From Devosia nanyangense (GTDB lineage Bacteria > Pseudomonadota > Alphaproteobacteria > Rhizobiales > Devosiaceae): a DNA stretch of 39,232 nt. A program made the translations under genes and the position numbers. Where the stretch lies: assembly GCA_016213505.1 (NCBI GenBank), contig JACRAF010000032.1, positions 1 through 39,232 on the forward strand. The letters are read 5' to 3'. Below, piece by piece: positions 7,599-15,085 of this stretch; within the stretch, counting starts at the first letter, position 1, and each line of letters opens with the position of its first letter. The notes beneath the pieces were generated by a model. That model searched no databases. It had not been told where the DNA came from and saw nothing but the letters and a program-made list of their open reading frames with translations.

Positions 7599-8076
7599 GA
7601 CCAAGCCCTACCGCTTCGGCACGCGCTCGGCGGCGACCCGCGAGCTGCAGGCGGCGCTCGCCGCCCGCGGCCTCTATGCCGGCGCCATCGACGGGATCTT
7701 CGGCCGCGACATGCGCGATGCGGTGGCCGCGGCGCGGGCGTCGTTCGGGTTGCCGGACGGCGGCGTCGATGCCGCGCTCCTGGCACAGCTCGGGCTGGCA
7801 CGGCCGGCGCGGCTCGCGCCGCTCCAAAAGTTCTTCACCCGGCTGCTGCTCGAGCAGGGCGCAGCCATCCTCCTCACCCACCTGAAAGGACTGCCTCCGA
7901 TGAATATTCTCTCCGGCTACAAGACCTACATCGTCGCTGCCGCCATGCTGCTGACCGGCATCGCCGGCCTCCTCGGCGTCGACATCCCCAGCTTCACCGG
8001 CCAGGCGCCGGGCAACCTCCTGATGGAAGCGCTGGCGTTTATCTTTCTGAGGCAGGGGATGAAGACGGGGCAGTGA
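7591..8076 (+). CDS. Peptidoglycan-binding domain fused to a holin-like membrane segment
   Basis: This 161-residue protein has a PG_binding_1-like N-terminus (about residues 10-68; L-Q-A-A-L-A-A-R-G-L-Y and A-I-D-G-I-F-G-R). A linker follows, then a C-terminal part with a membrane segment near residues 112-130 and a second hydrophobic stretch near 143-155. The last 58 residues begin at an in-frame methionine (M104, ATG at 7900) preceded by AAAGGA, and they resemble free-standing holin-like proteins of rhizobial prophages. The gene may therefore make both a long cell-wall-binding form and a short holin-like form. ATG at 7591 has GGAGAG upstream and overlaps the megatron stop by eight bases. 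A role in lysis or particle release is inference from position and topology. Confidence 0.75.
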   Translation: MPETKPYRFGTRSAATRELQAALAARGLYAGAIDGIFGRDMRDAVAAARASFGLPDGGVDAALLAQLGLARPARLAPLQKFFTRLLLEQGAAILLTHLKGLPPMNILSGYKTYIVAAAMLLTGIAGLLGVDIPSFTGQAPGNLLMEALAFIFLRQGMKTGQ

Positions 8077-8092
8077 GGGGGCAACGCATGCA

Positions 8093-8133
8093 TTGACTCC
8101 ACACTTCTGTTGAACTACACAGGAGTGTGGAGT
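8093..8133 (+). promoter_or_regulatory. hicAB promoter overlapped by a long palindromic operator
   Basis: A perfect 10-bp inverted repeat, ACTCCACACT (8096-8105) and AGTGTGGAGT (8124-8133), has an inner CTGT/ACAG pair (8107-8110, 8119-8122) around an 8-base centre. A -35 box TTGACT (8093-8098) and a -10-like TACACA (8116-8121) with 17-bp spacing lie inside the dyad. HicB proteins with DNA-binding C-termini usually repress their own promoter, so this is the likely autoregulatory site. hicA starts 12 bases downstream. Confidence 0.7.
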
Positions 8134-8144
8134 AACCGACGTCG

Positions 8145-8333
8145 ATGAACGCCAAGGAGCTTCAGCGGGAGCTTGCCAAGCTGGGCGCGAAATTCGTCAC
8201 CCATCCCGGCGGCAGCGGTCACATTACGGTCTATCTGAACGGCAGGAAGAGCCAGCTTCCGATGCACGGCGGAGGCAAGGAGCTGGGTACTGGTCTGGTT
8301 CACGCTATCCGGAAGCAGTTGGGCCTGAAGTGA
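8145..8333 (+). CDS. hicA: HicA toxin, mRNA interferase
   Basis: This 62-residue protein is a HicA (YcfA-like, double-stranded-RNA-binding fold) toxin. It begins with K-E-L-Q-R-E-L-A-K-L-G and has the catalytic histidine H26 in G-S-G-H, followed by a strand and the L-P-M-H-G-G-G-K-E-L-G-T-G-L segment typical of the family. HicA cleaves mRNA and tmRNA until neutralised by HicB. The gene lies 13 bases before hicB in the usual toxin-first order and is driven from the palindromic promoter upstream. It sits directly after the GTA tail genes. Length and catalytic residue are normal, so it is probably active. Confidence 0.92.
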   Translation: MNAKELQRELAKLGAKFVTHPGGSGHITVYLNGRKSQLPMHGGGKELGTGLVHAIRKQLGLK

Positions 8334-8346
8334 GAGGAATTCGGCG

Positions 8347-8781
8347 ATGGCCTGGTATGAGGTGACGCTCGAGCCCGACGGAGACAGCTGGCTGGTCACC
8401 GCCCCGGCTTTCGAGGAAGTCGCCACCTTCGGCGATGACCGGGAGGCGTCGCGGCGCAACGGCCTCGATGCGATCCTCCAGGCCATCGCGGGCCGGATTG
8501 CGGACGGCGAAGCCATCCCGCCGCCGATTACCGAAACTCCGGGCGCGGGCGTCTTCGTGGAGGTACCGCTCGTGGTCTTCCTCAAGTCCGCGCTCTACAT
8601 GATCCTGCGCGAGCAGGGCAGAACCCGTGCCGAGCTGATGCGGATGCTCGGCTGGCACCGTGAGCAGGTCGATCGGCTGTTCCGGCTCGATCACAACTCG
8701 ACGCTGGACCAGCTCGAGAAGGCGTTTGCGGCGCTCGGGGTTCCCCTCCGCTTCGACGTCCCGTTCCCCGCGGCGGCCTGA
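8347..8781 (+). CDS. hicB: HicB antitoxin with a C-terminal DNA-binding domain
   Basis: This 144-residue protein has a degenerate RNase H-like HicB N-terminus (residues 1-60: W-Y-E-V-T-L-E-P-D-G-D-S-W-L-V-T-A-P and R-N-G-L-D-A-I-L-Q-A-I). The C-terminal half is helical and HTH-like, with E-L-M-R-M-L-G-W-H-R-E-Q-V-D-R-L-F and T-L-D-Q-L-E-K-A-F-A-A-L-G (about residues 97-130). The N-terminus binds and blocks HicA; the C-terminus should bind the dyad at 8096-8133. AGAGGA precedes ATG 8347. The protein is full length, so the TA pair appears intact. Confidence 0.92.
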   Translation: MAWYEVTLEPDGDSWLVTAPAFEEVATFGDDREASRRNGLDAILQAIAGRIADGEAIPPPITETPGAGVFVEVPLVVFLKSALYMILREQGRTRAELMRMLGWHREQVDRLFRLDHNSTLDQLEKAFAALGVPLRFDVPFPAAA

Positions 8782-8831
8782 CACACCCTCATTCATCCCA
8801 CATTCACCGGGCGGCCACTATCTGTGGGTCC

Positions 8832-9158
8832 ATGACACGATTCCGTACCATTCTCATCATGGTGGCGGCGGCTGCGGCTTTGTCGCTGGGCGCTGCCATG
8901 GCCGCATTTGCGGCGCCCAAGGACAGGAGCTGCCTCACCGACCAGCAGACGCGCGCCGCCATCGTTGCGGGGCAGATCCAGACCTGGCCGAAGATCAGAA
9001 AGCTCGGCGCGGTTCCGCCGGACTATTATGAAACCTCCGACACGCCGGTGTGCTTGCGCAACGGCCTTTACTACTACGTGGTCAATATGGCCTCGCCCAA
9101 GGGCGAGAACTTCAAAATCGTCCTCAATGCGGTAGATGGCACCGCCGAAGTGCTATAA
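8832..9158 (+). CDS. Exported PepSY-like small protein ahead of a PhoP/PhoQ-type system
   Basis: This 108-residue protein has a clear signal peptide: a basic T-R-F-R start, a hydrophobic core at residues 7-25, and a likely cut after A-F-A-A. The mature part has two cysteines (C34 and C74) that could form a disulfide, and ends with F-K-I-V-L-N-A-V-D-G-T-A-E-V-L, a pattern like the last strand of PepSY domains. Similar exported PepSY-like proteins often precede OmpR-type two-component systems in rhizobia. The response regulator starts 20 bases downstream, so they are probably co-transcribed. A role modulating the sensor from the periplasm is inference. Confidence 0.75.
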   Translation: MTRFRTILIMVAAAAALSLGAAMAAFAAPKDRSCLTDQQTRAAIVAGQIQTWPKIRKLGAVPPDYYETSDTPVCLRNGLYYYVVNMASPKGENFKIVLNAVDGTAEVL

Positions 9159-9178
9159 ATCGGCAGAGGGCCAGAACC

Positions 9179-9838
9179 ATGCGCATTCTCGTTGTTGAAG
9201 ACGACACCAACCTCAACCGCCAGATCAAGGACGCCCTGACCGAGGGCGGCTACGCGGTGGATGTGGCCTTTGACGGCGAGGAAGGCCATTACCTTGGCGA
9301 CACCGAGCCCTATGACGCGGTGGTGCTCGATATCGGCCTGCCGCAGATGGACGGGCTGTCGGTGCTCGAGGAATGGCGGCGGGCCGGCAAGACCATGCCG
9401 GTGCTGCTGCTGACCGCACGCGACCGCTGGAGCGACAAGGTGCAGGGCATCGATGCCGGCGCCGACGACTATGTGGCAAAGCCCTTCCACATGGAGGAAT
9501 TGCTGGCCCGGCTGAGGGCGCTGGTGCGCCGCGCCGCGGGCCATGCGTCCAACGAGATCGTCGCCGGCCCGGTGCGGCTCGACGTCAAGGCCGGCAAGGT
9601 CACCGTGGACGGGCAGGCGATCAAGCTCACCAGCCACGAATTGCGGCTCCTCAGCTACCTCATGCACCACAAGGGCAAGGTTGTGAGCCGGACGGAGCTC
9701 ACCGAGCACCTCTACGACCAGGATTTCGACCGCGACAGCAACACCATCGAGGTGTTCGTCGGGCGGCTGCGCAAGAAGCTGCCGGAGGAAGTGATCCATA
9801 CCGTCCGGGGATTGGGCTACCAGATCCTCGAGGAGTGA
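9179..9838 (+). CDS. OmpR/PhoP-family response regulator
   Basis: This 219-residue protein has a receiver domain (residues 1-115) with acidic pocket E7-D8-D9, phospho-acceptor D51 in V-V-L-D-I-G-L-P and the conserved lysine in Y-V-A-K-P-F. A winged-helix OmpR-type DNA-binding domain (about 125-219) contains H-E-L-R-L-L-S-Y-L and T-I-E-V-F-V-G-R-L-R-K-K-L and ends V-R-G-L-G-Y-Q-I. ATG 9179 follows CAGAGGG. It lies between the exported PepSY-like protein and the kinase at 9989, its likely partner. The closest well-known type is PhoP, which responds to cations or cationic peptides; the actual signal here is unknown. Confidence 0.93.
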   Translation: MRILVVEDDTNLNRQIKDALTEGGYAVDVAFDGEEGHYLGDTEPYDAVVLDIGLPQMDGLSVLEEWRRAGKTMPVLLLTARDRWSDKVQGIDAGADDYVAKPFHMEELLARLRALVRRAAGHASNEIVAGPVRLDVKAGKVTVDGQAIKLTSHELRLLSYLMHHKGKVVSRTELTEHLYDQDFDRDSNTIEVFVGRLRKKLPEEVIHTVRGLGYQILEE

Positions 9839-9855
9839 CCAAATGGGCACTGCCG

Positions 9856-9942
9856 GGCGCCTAACGCGACCTTCTGCGCTTCCGGTGCTCACGTACCCGA
9901 ACGTACGCTCCGCTCCTGTTCTCGAAGGCCGCGCCAGGCGCC
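9856..9942. repeat. Palindromic intergenic element splitting a two-component operon
   Basis: Two 19-base arms, 9856-9874 and 9924-9942, are inverted copies with three mismatches. In minus-strand RNA all three mismatches become G-U pairs, so that strand folds better. The centre holds a smaller hairpin, CGTAC (9892-9896) with GTACG (9903-9907). It fills most of the 150-base gap between regulator and kinase, where such genes normally touch, so it looks like a mobile palindromic repeat (RIME/REP-like) inserted in the operon. A copy number elsewhere cannot be judged from this window. Confidence 0.6.
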
Positions 9943-9988
9943 TCGGCATTGCCGATTTGGACCGCGCCGATTTCGCCTTAGGCCGAAC

Positions 9989-11359
9989 GTGAGAAAGGGC
10001 TCGATCGCCTTCTCGCTGTTCTGGCTGTCGGCCGGATGGCTGATCCTGGCGCTGGCGGGGACGGCGGTGCTGCTCACCGACCTCTATTCCCGCGCCCTCG
10101 ACGACAGCCTCACCACCCAGCTCAAATTCGACATCGACACGCTGTCGAGCGGCACGCTCGATTCGACCGACCCCAATCTCGTCGACGTCGCGGTGCAGGA
10201 CCCGCGCTTCAACCGCGCCGCGACCGGCTGGTACTGGGTGATCCGCGACGCCACCGACCGGCTGCTGACCGCCTCTGGCTCGACCACCGGCGCGACCCCG
10301 CCGGCGCTCGACGGGGCCTTCGATGCCGACAACTACCGCTCGGGCGTGCTGCTCGACGAATCGGGCAACCGCATCCGCGCCATCGAGCGCACCATCACCA
10401 GCAACGGCCGGCCGCTCAGGATCACCGTCACCGGCAATCTCGACGACAATCTCGCCCAGATCGACGCCTTCCGCGGCCAGACGCTGATCGTTTTGGGCGC
10501 GGTGGGGATCGCGCTCGCCATCATGAGCGCCATCGTCGCGAGGCTGGCGCTGAGGCCCATCGGCCGGCTCGGCAAGGCCATCGAGCAGGTGCGCGAGGGC
10601 GAGGCCGAAACCATCACCGGCTCCTATCCGCGCGAAATCGCGCCGCTTGCCGAGGAGGTCAACGAGCTGCTGCGCTCCAACACCCAGATCATCGAGCGGG
10701 CCCGCAACCAGGTGGGCAACCTCGCCCACGGGCTGAAGACGCCGCTCGCCGTGCTGCGCAACGAGGCGAGCGCGGCCAGGGACAATCCGTTGTCGCGGGT
10801 GGTGACCTCCGAATCCGAGAAGATGACGCAGCTGGTGACAACCTATCTCGACCGCGCCCGCATCGCGGCGCGCAGCGCCGTGGTCGGCAAGAAGGCCGAC
10901 GCGACCATGGTCATGCTGCGCCTTGTGCGGGTGATGGAAAAGCTCAACCCCAACGTCACCATCGCCTTCAAGCGGCCCGACGCCTCGCTCCCCTGGTTCC
11001 GCGGCGACGAGGGCGACCTCGAGGAAATGGCTGGCAATCTGCTCGACAATGCCTGCAAGTGGAGCCGTGGCAAGATCGCCGTCACCATGGTGGCCGAACG
11101 CACGACTTCAACCGCGAACCTGTTGATCCGCATCGAGGACGACGGGCCGGGGCTGACCGAGGAGGAGGCCGGCAAAGTGCTGCGCCGCGGCGTCCGGCTC
11201 GACGAAAAGACCCCCGGCAGCGGCCTTGGTCTCGATATCATCAAGGAACTGGTTGACGTCTATGGCGGCAGCCTGCAATTGAAGCGCTCGGTTCTGGGGG
11301 GCGTCCTCGCCGAGCTGCGGCTGCCCGCGGCCAAGGTGGGCGGGTTGGCCCGGACCTGA
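9989..11359 (+). CDS. PhoQ-type sensor histidine kinase
   Basis: This 456-residue membrane kinase has two transmembrane segments (about residues 8-30 and 165-187) flanking a periplasmic sensor domain, then a HAMP-like linker. The phospho-acceptor is H247 in N-L-A-H-G-L-K-T-P-L, with a HATPase domain carrying N-L-L-D-N-A-C-K-W, D-D-G-P-G-L and G-L-G-L-D-I-I. The G-L-K-T-P-L variant rather than E-L-R-T-P-L is typical of PhoQ-like kinases. The start is GTG at 9989, the first codon that gives the usual short basic N-terminus before the first membrane helix. It should phosphorylate the regulator at 9179-9838, though a 150-base palindromic element separates them, which may lower kinase expression. 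Confidence 0.9.
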   Translation: MRKGSIAFSLFWLSAGWLILALAGTAVLLTDLYSRALDDSLTTQLKFDIDTLSSGTLDSTDPNLVDVAVQDPRFNRAATGWYWVIRDATDRLLTASGSTTGATPPALDGAFDADNYRSGVLLDESGNRIRAIERTITSNGRPLRITVTGNLDDNLAQIDAFRGQTLIVLGAVGIALAIMSAIVARLALRPIGRLGKAIEQVREGEAETITGSYPREIAPLAEEVNELLRSNTQIIERARNQVGNLAHGLKTPLAVLRNEASAARDNPLSRVVTSESEKMTQLVTTYLDRARIAARSAVVGKKADATMVMLRLVRVMEKLNPNVTIAFKRPDASLPWFRGDEGDLEEMAGNLLDNACKWSRGKIAVTMVAERTTSTANLLIRIEDDGPGLTEEEAGKVLRRGVRLDEKTPGSGLGLDIIKELVDVYGGSLQLKRSVLGGVLAELRLPAAKVGGLART

Positions 11360-11363
11360 CTTA

Positions 11364-11389
11364 ACTCCGCCGTATTGCTCGGGCGGAGT
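11364..11389 (+). terminator. Hairpin after the PhoQ-type kinase gene
   Basis: ACTCCGCC (11364-11371) and GGCGGAGT (11382-11389) form a perfect 8-bp stem with a 10-base loop, starting five bases after the kinase stop. There is no T run, so it is a weak or factor-dependent terminator, or an mRNA-stabilising hairpin. Confidence 0.45.
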
Positions 11390-11414
11390 CGACCTCACCA
11401 TCTTCGGGACATCA

Positions 11415-11882
11415 ATGCGAACGACCTTCCGCGCCCTCTTCATCCTCCCCGCACTCGCGCTGGCGGCCTGCGCCACGACGCCGCAACTGGCCCCGGCCAC
11501 CGGGCCTTCGCTGATCGCGACCGACCCCGCGCTGCTGCAGGCGCCGGCCCAGACCACGGCGGTCGCCGCCTCGATGACCGACGTTTCGGCGTTCGTCGAT
11601 CCGGCGGCCTACAGCCAGCTCTCGGAGAAATCGCGAGCCGAGGCGGCCGGGGCGCAGTTCAATGCGCTGCAGTTCGGCCGCGTCGGCGCGCCGCGCAACT
11701 GGCAGGGCGACAACGGCCAGAGCGGCGTGGTGACGGTCGGCCCCTATGTGCGCGTCAACCTCATCGATTGCCGCGACTTCACCCACACTGTGACGTTCGG
11801 CGGCCAGAGCTATGTCAAGAAGGGCACCGCCTGCCGCGAGGCCGACGGCAGTTGGACGGTAAGCGCCAGCAAGACGGGCTAA
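11415..11882 (+). CDS. Surface-antigen lipoprotein, 17-kDa antigen-like
   Basis: This 155-residue protein has a lipoprotein signal: a basic start, a hydrophobic core and lipobox L-A-A-C with C19 as the lipidated residue. The second half resembles the 17-kDa/RT0821-Lpp0805 surface-antigen family: R-N-W-Q-G-D-N-G-Q-S-G-V-V-T near residue 95, then C-R-D-F-T-H-T-V-T-F-G-G-Q, and a closing G-T-A-C-R-E-A-D-G-S-W-T-V. Such proteins are outer-membrane lipoproteins of unclear biochemical function. It stands alone, 55 bases after the kinase gene and separated by a hairpin. Confidence 0.82.
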   Translation: MRTTFRALFILPALALAACATTPQLAPATGPSLIATDPALLQAPAQTTAVAASMTDVSAFVDPAAYSQLSEKSRAEAAGAQFNALQFGRVGAPRNWQGDNGQSGVVTVGPYVRVNLIDCRDFTHTVTFGGQSYVKKGTACREADGSWTVSASKTG

Positions 11883-11926
11883 GCGCTTTCGGCGCACAGG
11901 AAATCTTTGTTTACCAAGGCAGGCTA

Positions 11927-11947
11927 GAGTCAGCGATCGAGTGACTC
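11927..11947. promoter_or_regulatory. GAGTCA/TGACTC palindrome with two GANTC methylation sites
   Basis: GAGTCA (11927-11932) and TGACTC (11942-11947) form an inverted repeat around CGATCG. Each arm is a GANTC motif, the target of the alphaproteobacterial CcrM methylase. It lies 17 bases before the start of the unknown gene at 11964, so it may be a methylation-sensitive binding site. Function is inferred only from the motif. Confidence 0.35.
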
Positions 11948-11963
11948 CGTCTTCCTGGAAACC

Positions 11964-13172
11964 ATGGCCCAAGCTACAGCCCGACCGGCGGCGAGCGCTG
12001 ACCGTACGAAGCCGGCGGCTCGTCCGCGGCGTTCCGGCCGCCCGTTTCTCGGCCTGATCGACGCGGTCATCGTCGAAAGCCCGGTCGACTTCGTCTTCGA
12101 GGGCGCCATCGCGTCCGACGACGCGTGGGCGGCGTGGCTCTGGTTGGTTCGCGACGTGGCGCCCGACCTGATCGACATCGAAGCGGCGGGCGACGATCCG
12201 CGCAACGTCCAGGCGCTCGAATCGCTGATGCCGGACCTCCTCGGCCGGGCCCGCAAGGCGCTGGCCGACGCGACCACCAGCGTCGAGCTGAGCCGGCGGA
12301 TCAAGACGCAATTGGGCGGCGAGGAGGCGTGGGAGCGGCTGCCGATCGTGCTCAATGCGCTGCGCTGCCGCGGCCTCCTGGAAAAGGCCCAGAGCTTTGG
12401 CCGGGCCGCCAACGCCATGACCGACGAGGCGGCGCTGGCGCTGGCGCTGCAGGCCATGCCGCTGCAGGACCAGGCGGTCGCGGCGCTCTTGATGCAGGCG
12501 ACGGTCGGCCATGTGGCGACACCGGCCCGGCTGATCACCGCCGCCATCCGCATTTCCGGCTCGGCGTCGGAGGGGGCGCTGATGCGTACCGGCTTCGGCA
12601 CCATGGTCGACGCCATGCTGGCGCATGCCCAGGACCAGATCCCCAAACTCGCGCAGTTGGGCACGTTCGGCGACATCGACCTCGTCTGCCGCGCCGTCGA
12701 CCGCTTCCATCGGCTGCACCGCGCCGTCAACGGCTATGTCGAACTGAGCCGCAACGGCCGCTGGGCAATGATCTCGGCGGCGCTGACCAAGGCGGTGTCG
12801 GAGCGGCTCGATCCGAAACTGCGCGATGTCGCCCCCGACCTCAACAAGGCGCTGCGCCGCCGCGAGGGCAATGACCGGCTCGACGGCGACCAGCTGCTCT
12901 CGGCGCTCAACGGCATGTACCTGCTCGCCACGGTGCGCGATTGCCGCGACTCGCTGGCGCTCAACGCGGTGTTCGACCAGGTGTGGTCGCAGACCGGGCA
13001 GGCCCTCGAAATCCACATCGAGCGGCTGCTGCAGCAAATCCGCCAGAACCCCTCGGACAGCATCGCCTCGGCCCGTCTCGACGCGGCGCTGAAGATGGCC
13101 GAGATCCGCTTCAACCAGGAATATGCCGACGTCCTGCGGCGCGCCAAAGATACGGCCGCGCGGCGGGGTTAA
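11964..13172 (+). CDS. Conserved-looking protein of unknown function, 402 residues
   Basis: I do not recognise a characterised family. The protein has a basic, proline- and alanine-rich N-terminus (residues 1-28), then a long, mostly helical body without membrane segments or a signal peptide, so it is probably cytoplasmic. The segments F-L-G-L-I-D-A-V-I-V near residue 28 and W-L-W-L-V-R-D-V-A-P near residue 56 are the most hydrophobic parts. The body looks like repeated helical hairpins, and no catalytic motif stands out. Codon use and GC match the neighbours, and the uninterrupted frame supports a real gene. It is transcribed alone, convergent with the flavoprotein pair, sharing a four-base palindromic stop (TTAA). 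Confidence 0.8.
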   Translation: MAQATARPAASADRTKPAARPRRSGRPFLGLIDAVIVESPVDFVFEGAIASDDAWAAWLWLVRDVAPDLIDIEAAGDDPRNVQALESLMPDLLGRARKALADATTSVELSRRIKTQLGGEEAWERLPIVLNALRCRGLLEKAQSFGRAANAMTDEAALALALQAMPLQDQAVAALLMQATVGHVATPARLITAAIRISGSASEGALMRTGFGTMVDAMLAHAQDQIPKLAQLGTFGDIDLVCRAVDRFHRLHRAVNGYVELSRNGRWAMISAALTKAVSERLDPKLRDVAPDLNKALRRREGNDRLDGDQLLSALNGMYLLATVRDCRDSLALNAVFDQVWSQTGQALEIHIERLLQQIRQNPSDSIASARLDAALKMAEIRFNQEYADVLRRAKDTAARRG

Positions 13173-15085
13173 GGCTTCGCCGCGACGCGCGCCGGGGATG
13201 GGCCGCGCAGGGTTTCGACGATGAAGCGGTCGGTCTTCTTGAGCGCGGCGCGCGAGACGAGCGCGATGCCGCCGGGGCCACCGGCGGGGGCCGTCTCGAC
13301 GATCACGCCGGCAGCGAGCTGCGGATCGGGCGGCGAGGTGTTGGGGTAGACCAGCGCACCCAACTCGAAGCGGCATCGATCATCGACAACCAGATGCACT
13401 CTTTGCGGATCGGGTCCGAAGCGGCCGGCGAGCCAGGGCGGATCGGCGGGGGGCGCCTTGACGGGATGAACCCAGTCCGAGGCGGCGAGATCGGCGCCGG
13501 GGGCGCCGCGTTCCTCGGCGATGGCGCCGGCGTCGGTGGGCAGGGTGCGCTTGAGCTCCACCGAGGCCGCGACGTCGCCCAGCGACAGCCTTCCGTGATG
13601 GGCCAGGCTCGTCCGTACATCGTCCTCGCGCCGGGTGAGGGTCGTGCCGGAATCGAGGAAGGCGGGGCCGGTGGGACCCACCGGGCCGATCGGGGTCGGG
13701 GCGTCGGGGGTCTCGAACGGCGCGGCGATCTCGATGTCTTCGACCGGCTCCGCGGGCAGGCCGAAGAGCTGCGCCGCCGCGGCCCTGCCGCTGGCGATTG
13801 CGGCGCGCATCGAGCGCCAGCCGGCGACGGAGCCGGCGAGGGCGAGGTGCTGGAGGTGGCCGTGGGCCTCGAGCCAGCGACGCTCGGGATTCCAGCGCGC
13901 GCTGCCGCCTGCGAGCATCCACAGCGACAGCTCCGGCTGCCAGCCGCCCGAGACGATCAGCCGGTCGGTCTCGATTTCGGTCGCGGCAGTCGTCGTGCCG
14001 GAGTTGGCGAGGGCGACGCGCAGCGCCCCGTGCCGACCGGCGGTTGCCGCAAGCGGCAATTGACCCGAGGCGAGGGTCAGGCCGCTGGCTTTTGAGAAAT
14101 CGACGAAGCGCGATTGCGGGTTGAGCCGGGGATCGACGATGCGACCGATGGCGGCGCCGGCGTCGCTGAGCCGCAGCGCCAGCCGGTAGCCGAAATTGCT
14201 CTCTGTCACGACCACGGCAGTGCGGCCGCGGGTCACGCCGAAGCGCTTGGCCAGATGATAGGCCGAGATCGCCGTCATCACGCCGGGGAGGCGGTTGCCG
14301 CCAAACACCGGCAGGCGTTGGCGGGCGCCGGTGGCGAGGAGGATGCGGCCGGCTGCGATGGCGGCGATCTTGCCGCGGGGGACGCTGTCGCTGGCGTCGG
14401 TGACATGGGCGAGGACGGTGGACCCGGCGATGGCGAGGGCCTCGGCACGGGTGAGGAGCGTGACGTTCGGCCGGGGGGCGAGCTGCGCGACGAGGCGGCT
14501 GGTCAGAAGCTCGGGGCTCTCCTCGTCGCCGACCGGGCCGAAATAGCGCGCATCGCCGCCCAGCCAGGGTCGGCGCTCGATGAGGACGACCGACCGGCCG
14601 GCGGCCGACGCCGCCTCCGCTGCGGCGAGCCCGGCGACGCCGCCGCCGACCACCAGCAGATCGGCGGTGAGCGAGGTCTCGGGCTTATCGCGGAGCAAGG
14701 CGGGTTCGGCGAGCCGGCCGAGGACGTGGTCGAGCGAGGACGGGGCGCGGCGCAGCCGGTCGCGCAGGGTTGCGCGCCGCGGCCCGATGGTGACGAGGTC
14801 GAGGCCGCCGGCGGCCGGCAGGCGGTCGATCGGCAGCGCCTGCTCGGGTTTTGCGCCGCGGGGCGCGGCCAGCGGGCAGAAGGCATCGGTCAGCGCCAGC
14901 GCCGTCTCGCCGAGGCGGCCGAAGGTGTCGACGCCATTAGCCAGGAGCGCCGAGAGCACGGTGTCGCCGGCAAAGCCGTCGACACGGCGGCCGTTGACGC
15001 GGAAGCTCAGCGGCCGAGCGCGGTCGAGCTCGATGCCGCCGAATTGATGCGCCGCGTTCGCCGCGAGCCGGTGCGGCTGGGTCAT
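13169..15085 (-). CDS. Sarcosine-oxidase-alpha-like FAD protein lacking the folate-binding C-terminus
   Basis: This 638-residue protein resembles the N-terminal two thirds of heterotetrameric sarcosine oxidase alpha (SoxA). It opens with a ferredoxin-fold segment (residues 20-60: L-S-F-R-V-N-G-R-R-V-D-G-F-A-G-D-T-V) without a cysteine cluster. A nucleotide-binding L-L-V-V-G-G-G-V-A-G-L-A-A-A-E motif lies near residue 145, followed by a pyridine-nucleotide-disulfide-oxidoreductase-like fold with G-A-R-Q-R-L-P-V-F near residue 265. The last part, about residue 490 onward, has only traces of the SoxA-type C-terminal segment and no recognisable GCV_T/aminomethyltransferase domain, so it probably cannot do the folate-coupled step. 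ATG 15085 overlaps the upstream stop by four bases. Substrate unknown. Confidence 0.75.
   Translation of the reverse strand: MTQPHRLAANAAHQFGGIELDRARPLSFRVNGRRVDGFAGDTVLSALLANGVDTFGRLGETALALTDAFCPLAAPRGAKPEQALPIDRLPAAGGLDLVTIGPRRATLRDRLRRAPSSLDHVLGRLAEPALLRDKPETSLTADLLVVGGGVAGLAAAEAASAAGRSVVLIERRPWLGGDARYFGPVGDEESPELLTSRLVAQLAPRPNVTLLTRAEALAIAGSTVLAHVTDASDSVPRGKIAAIAAGRILLATGARQRLPVFGGNRLPGVMTAISAYHLAKRFGVTRGRTAVVVTESNFGYRLALRLSDAGAAIGRIVDPRLNPQSRFVDFSKASGLTLASGQLPLAATAGRHGALRVALANSGTTTAATEIETDRLIVSGGWQPELSLWMLAGGSARWNPERRWLEAHGHLQHLALAGSVAGWRSMRAAIASGRAAAAQLFGLPAEPVEDIEIAAPFETPDAPTPIGPVGPTGPAFLDSGTTLTRREDDVRTSLAHHGRLSLGDVAASVELKRTLPTDAGAIAEERGAPGADLAASDWVHPVKAPPADPPWLAGRFGPDPQRVHLVVDDRCRFELGALVYPNTSPPDPQLAAGVIVETAPAGGPGGIALVSRAALKKTDRFIVETLRGPSPARVAAKP

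Noticed and set aside
3648..7604. A 1318-codon open frame on the minus strand opposite the megatron gene
   Set aside because: Its product is arginine/proline-rich low-complexity sequence typical of GC-rich antisense shadows, and the plus strand encodes a clear GTA protein.
14900..15085. Iron-sulfur cluster in the N-terminal ferredoxin-like part of the SoxA-like protein
   Set aside because: The segment lacks the required cysteines; only the fold is retained.
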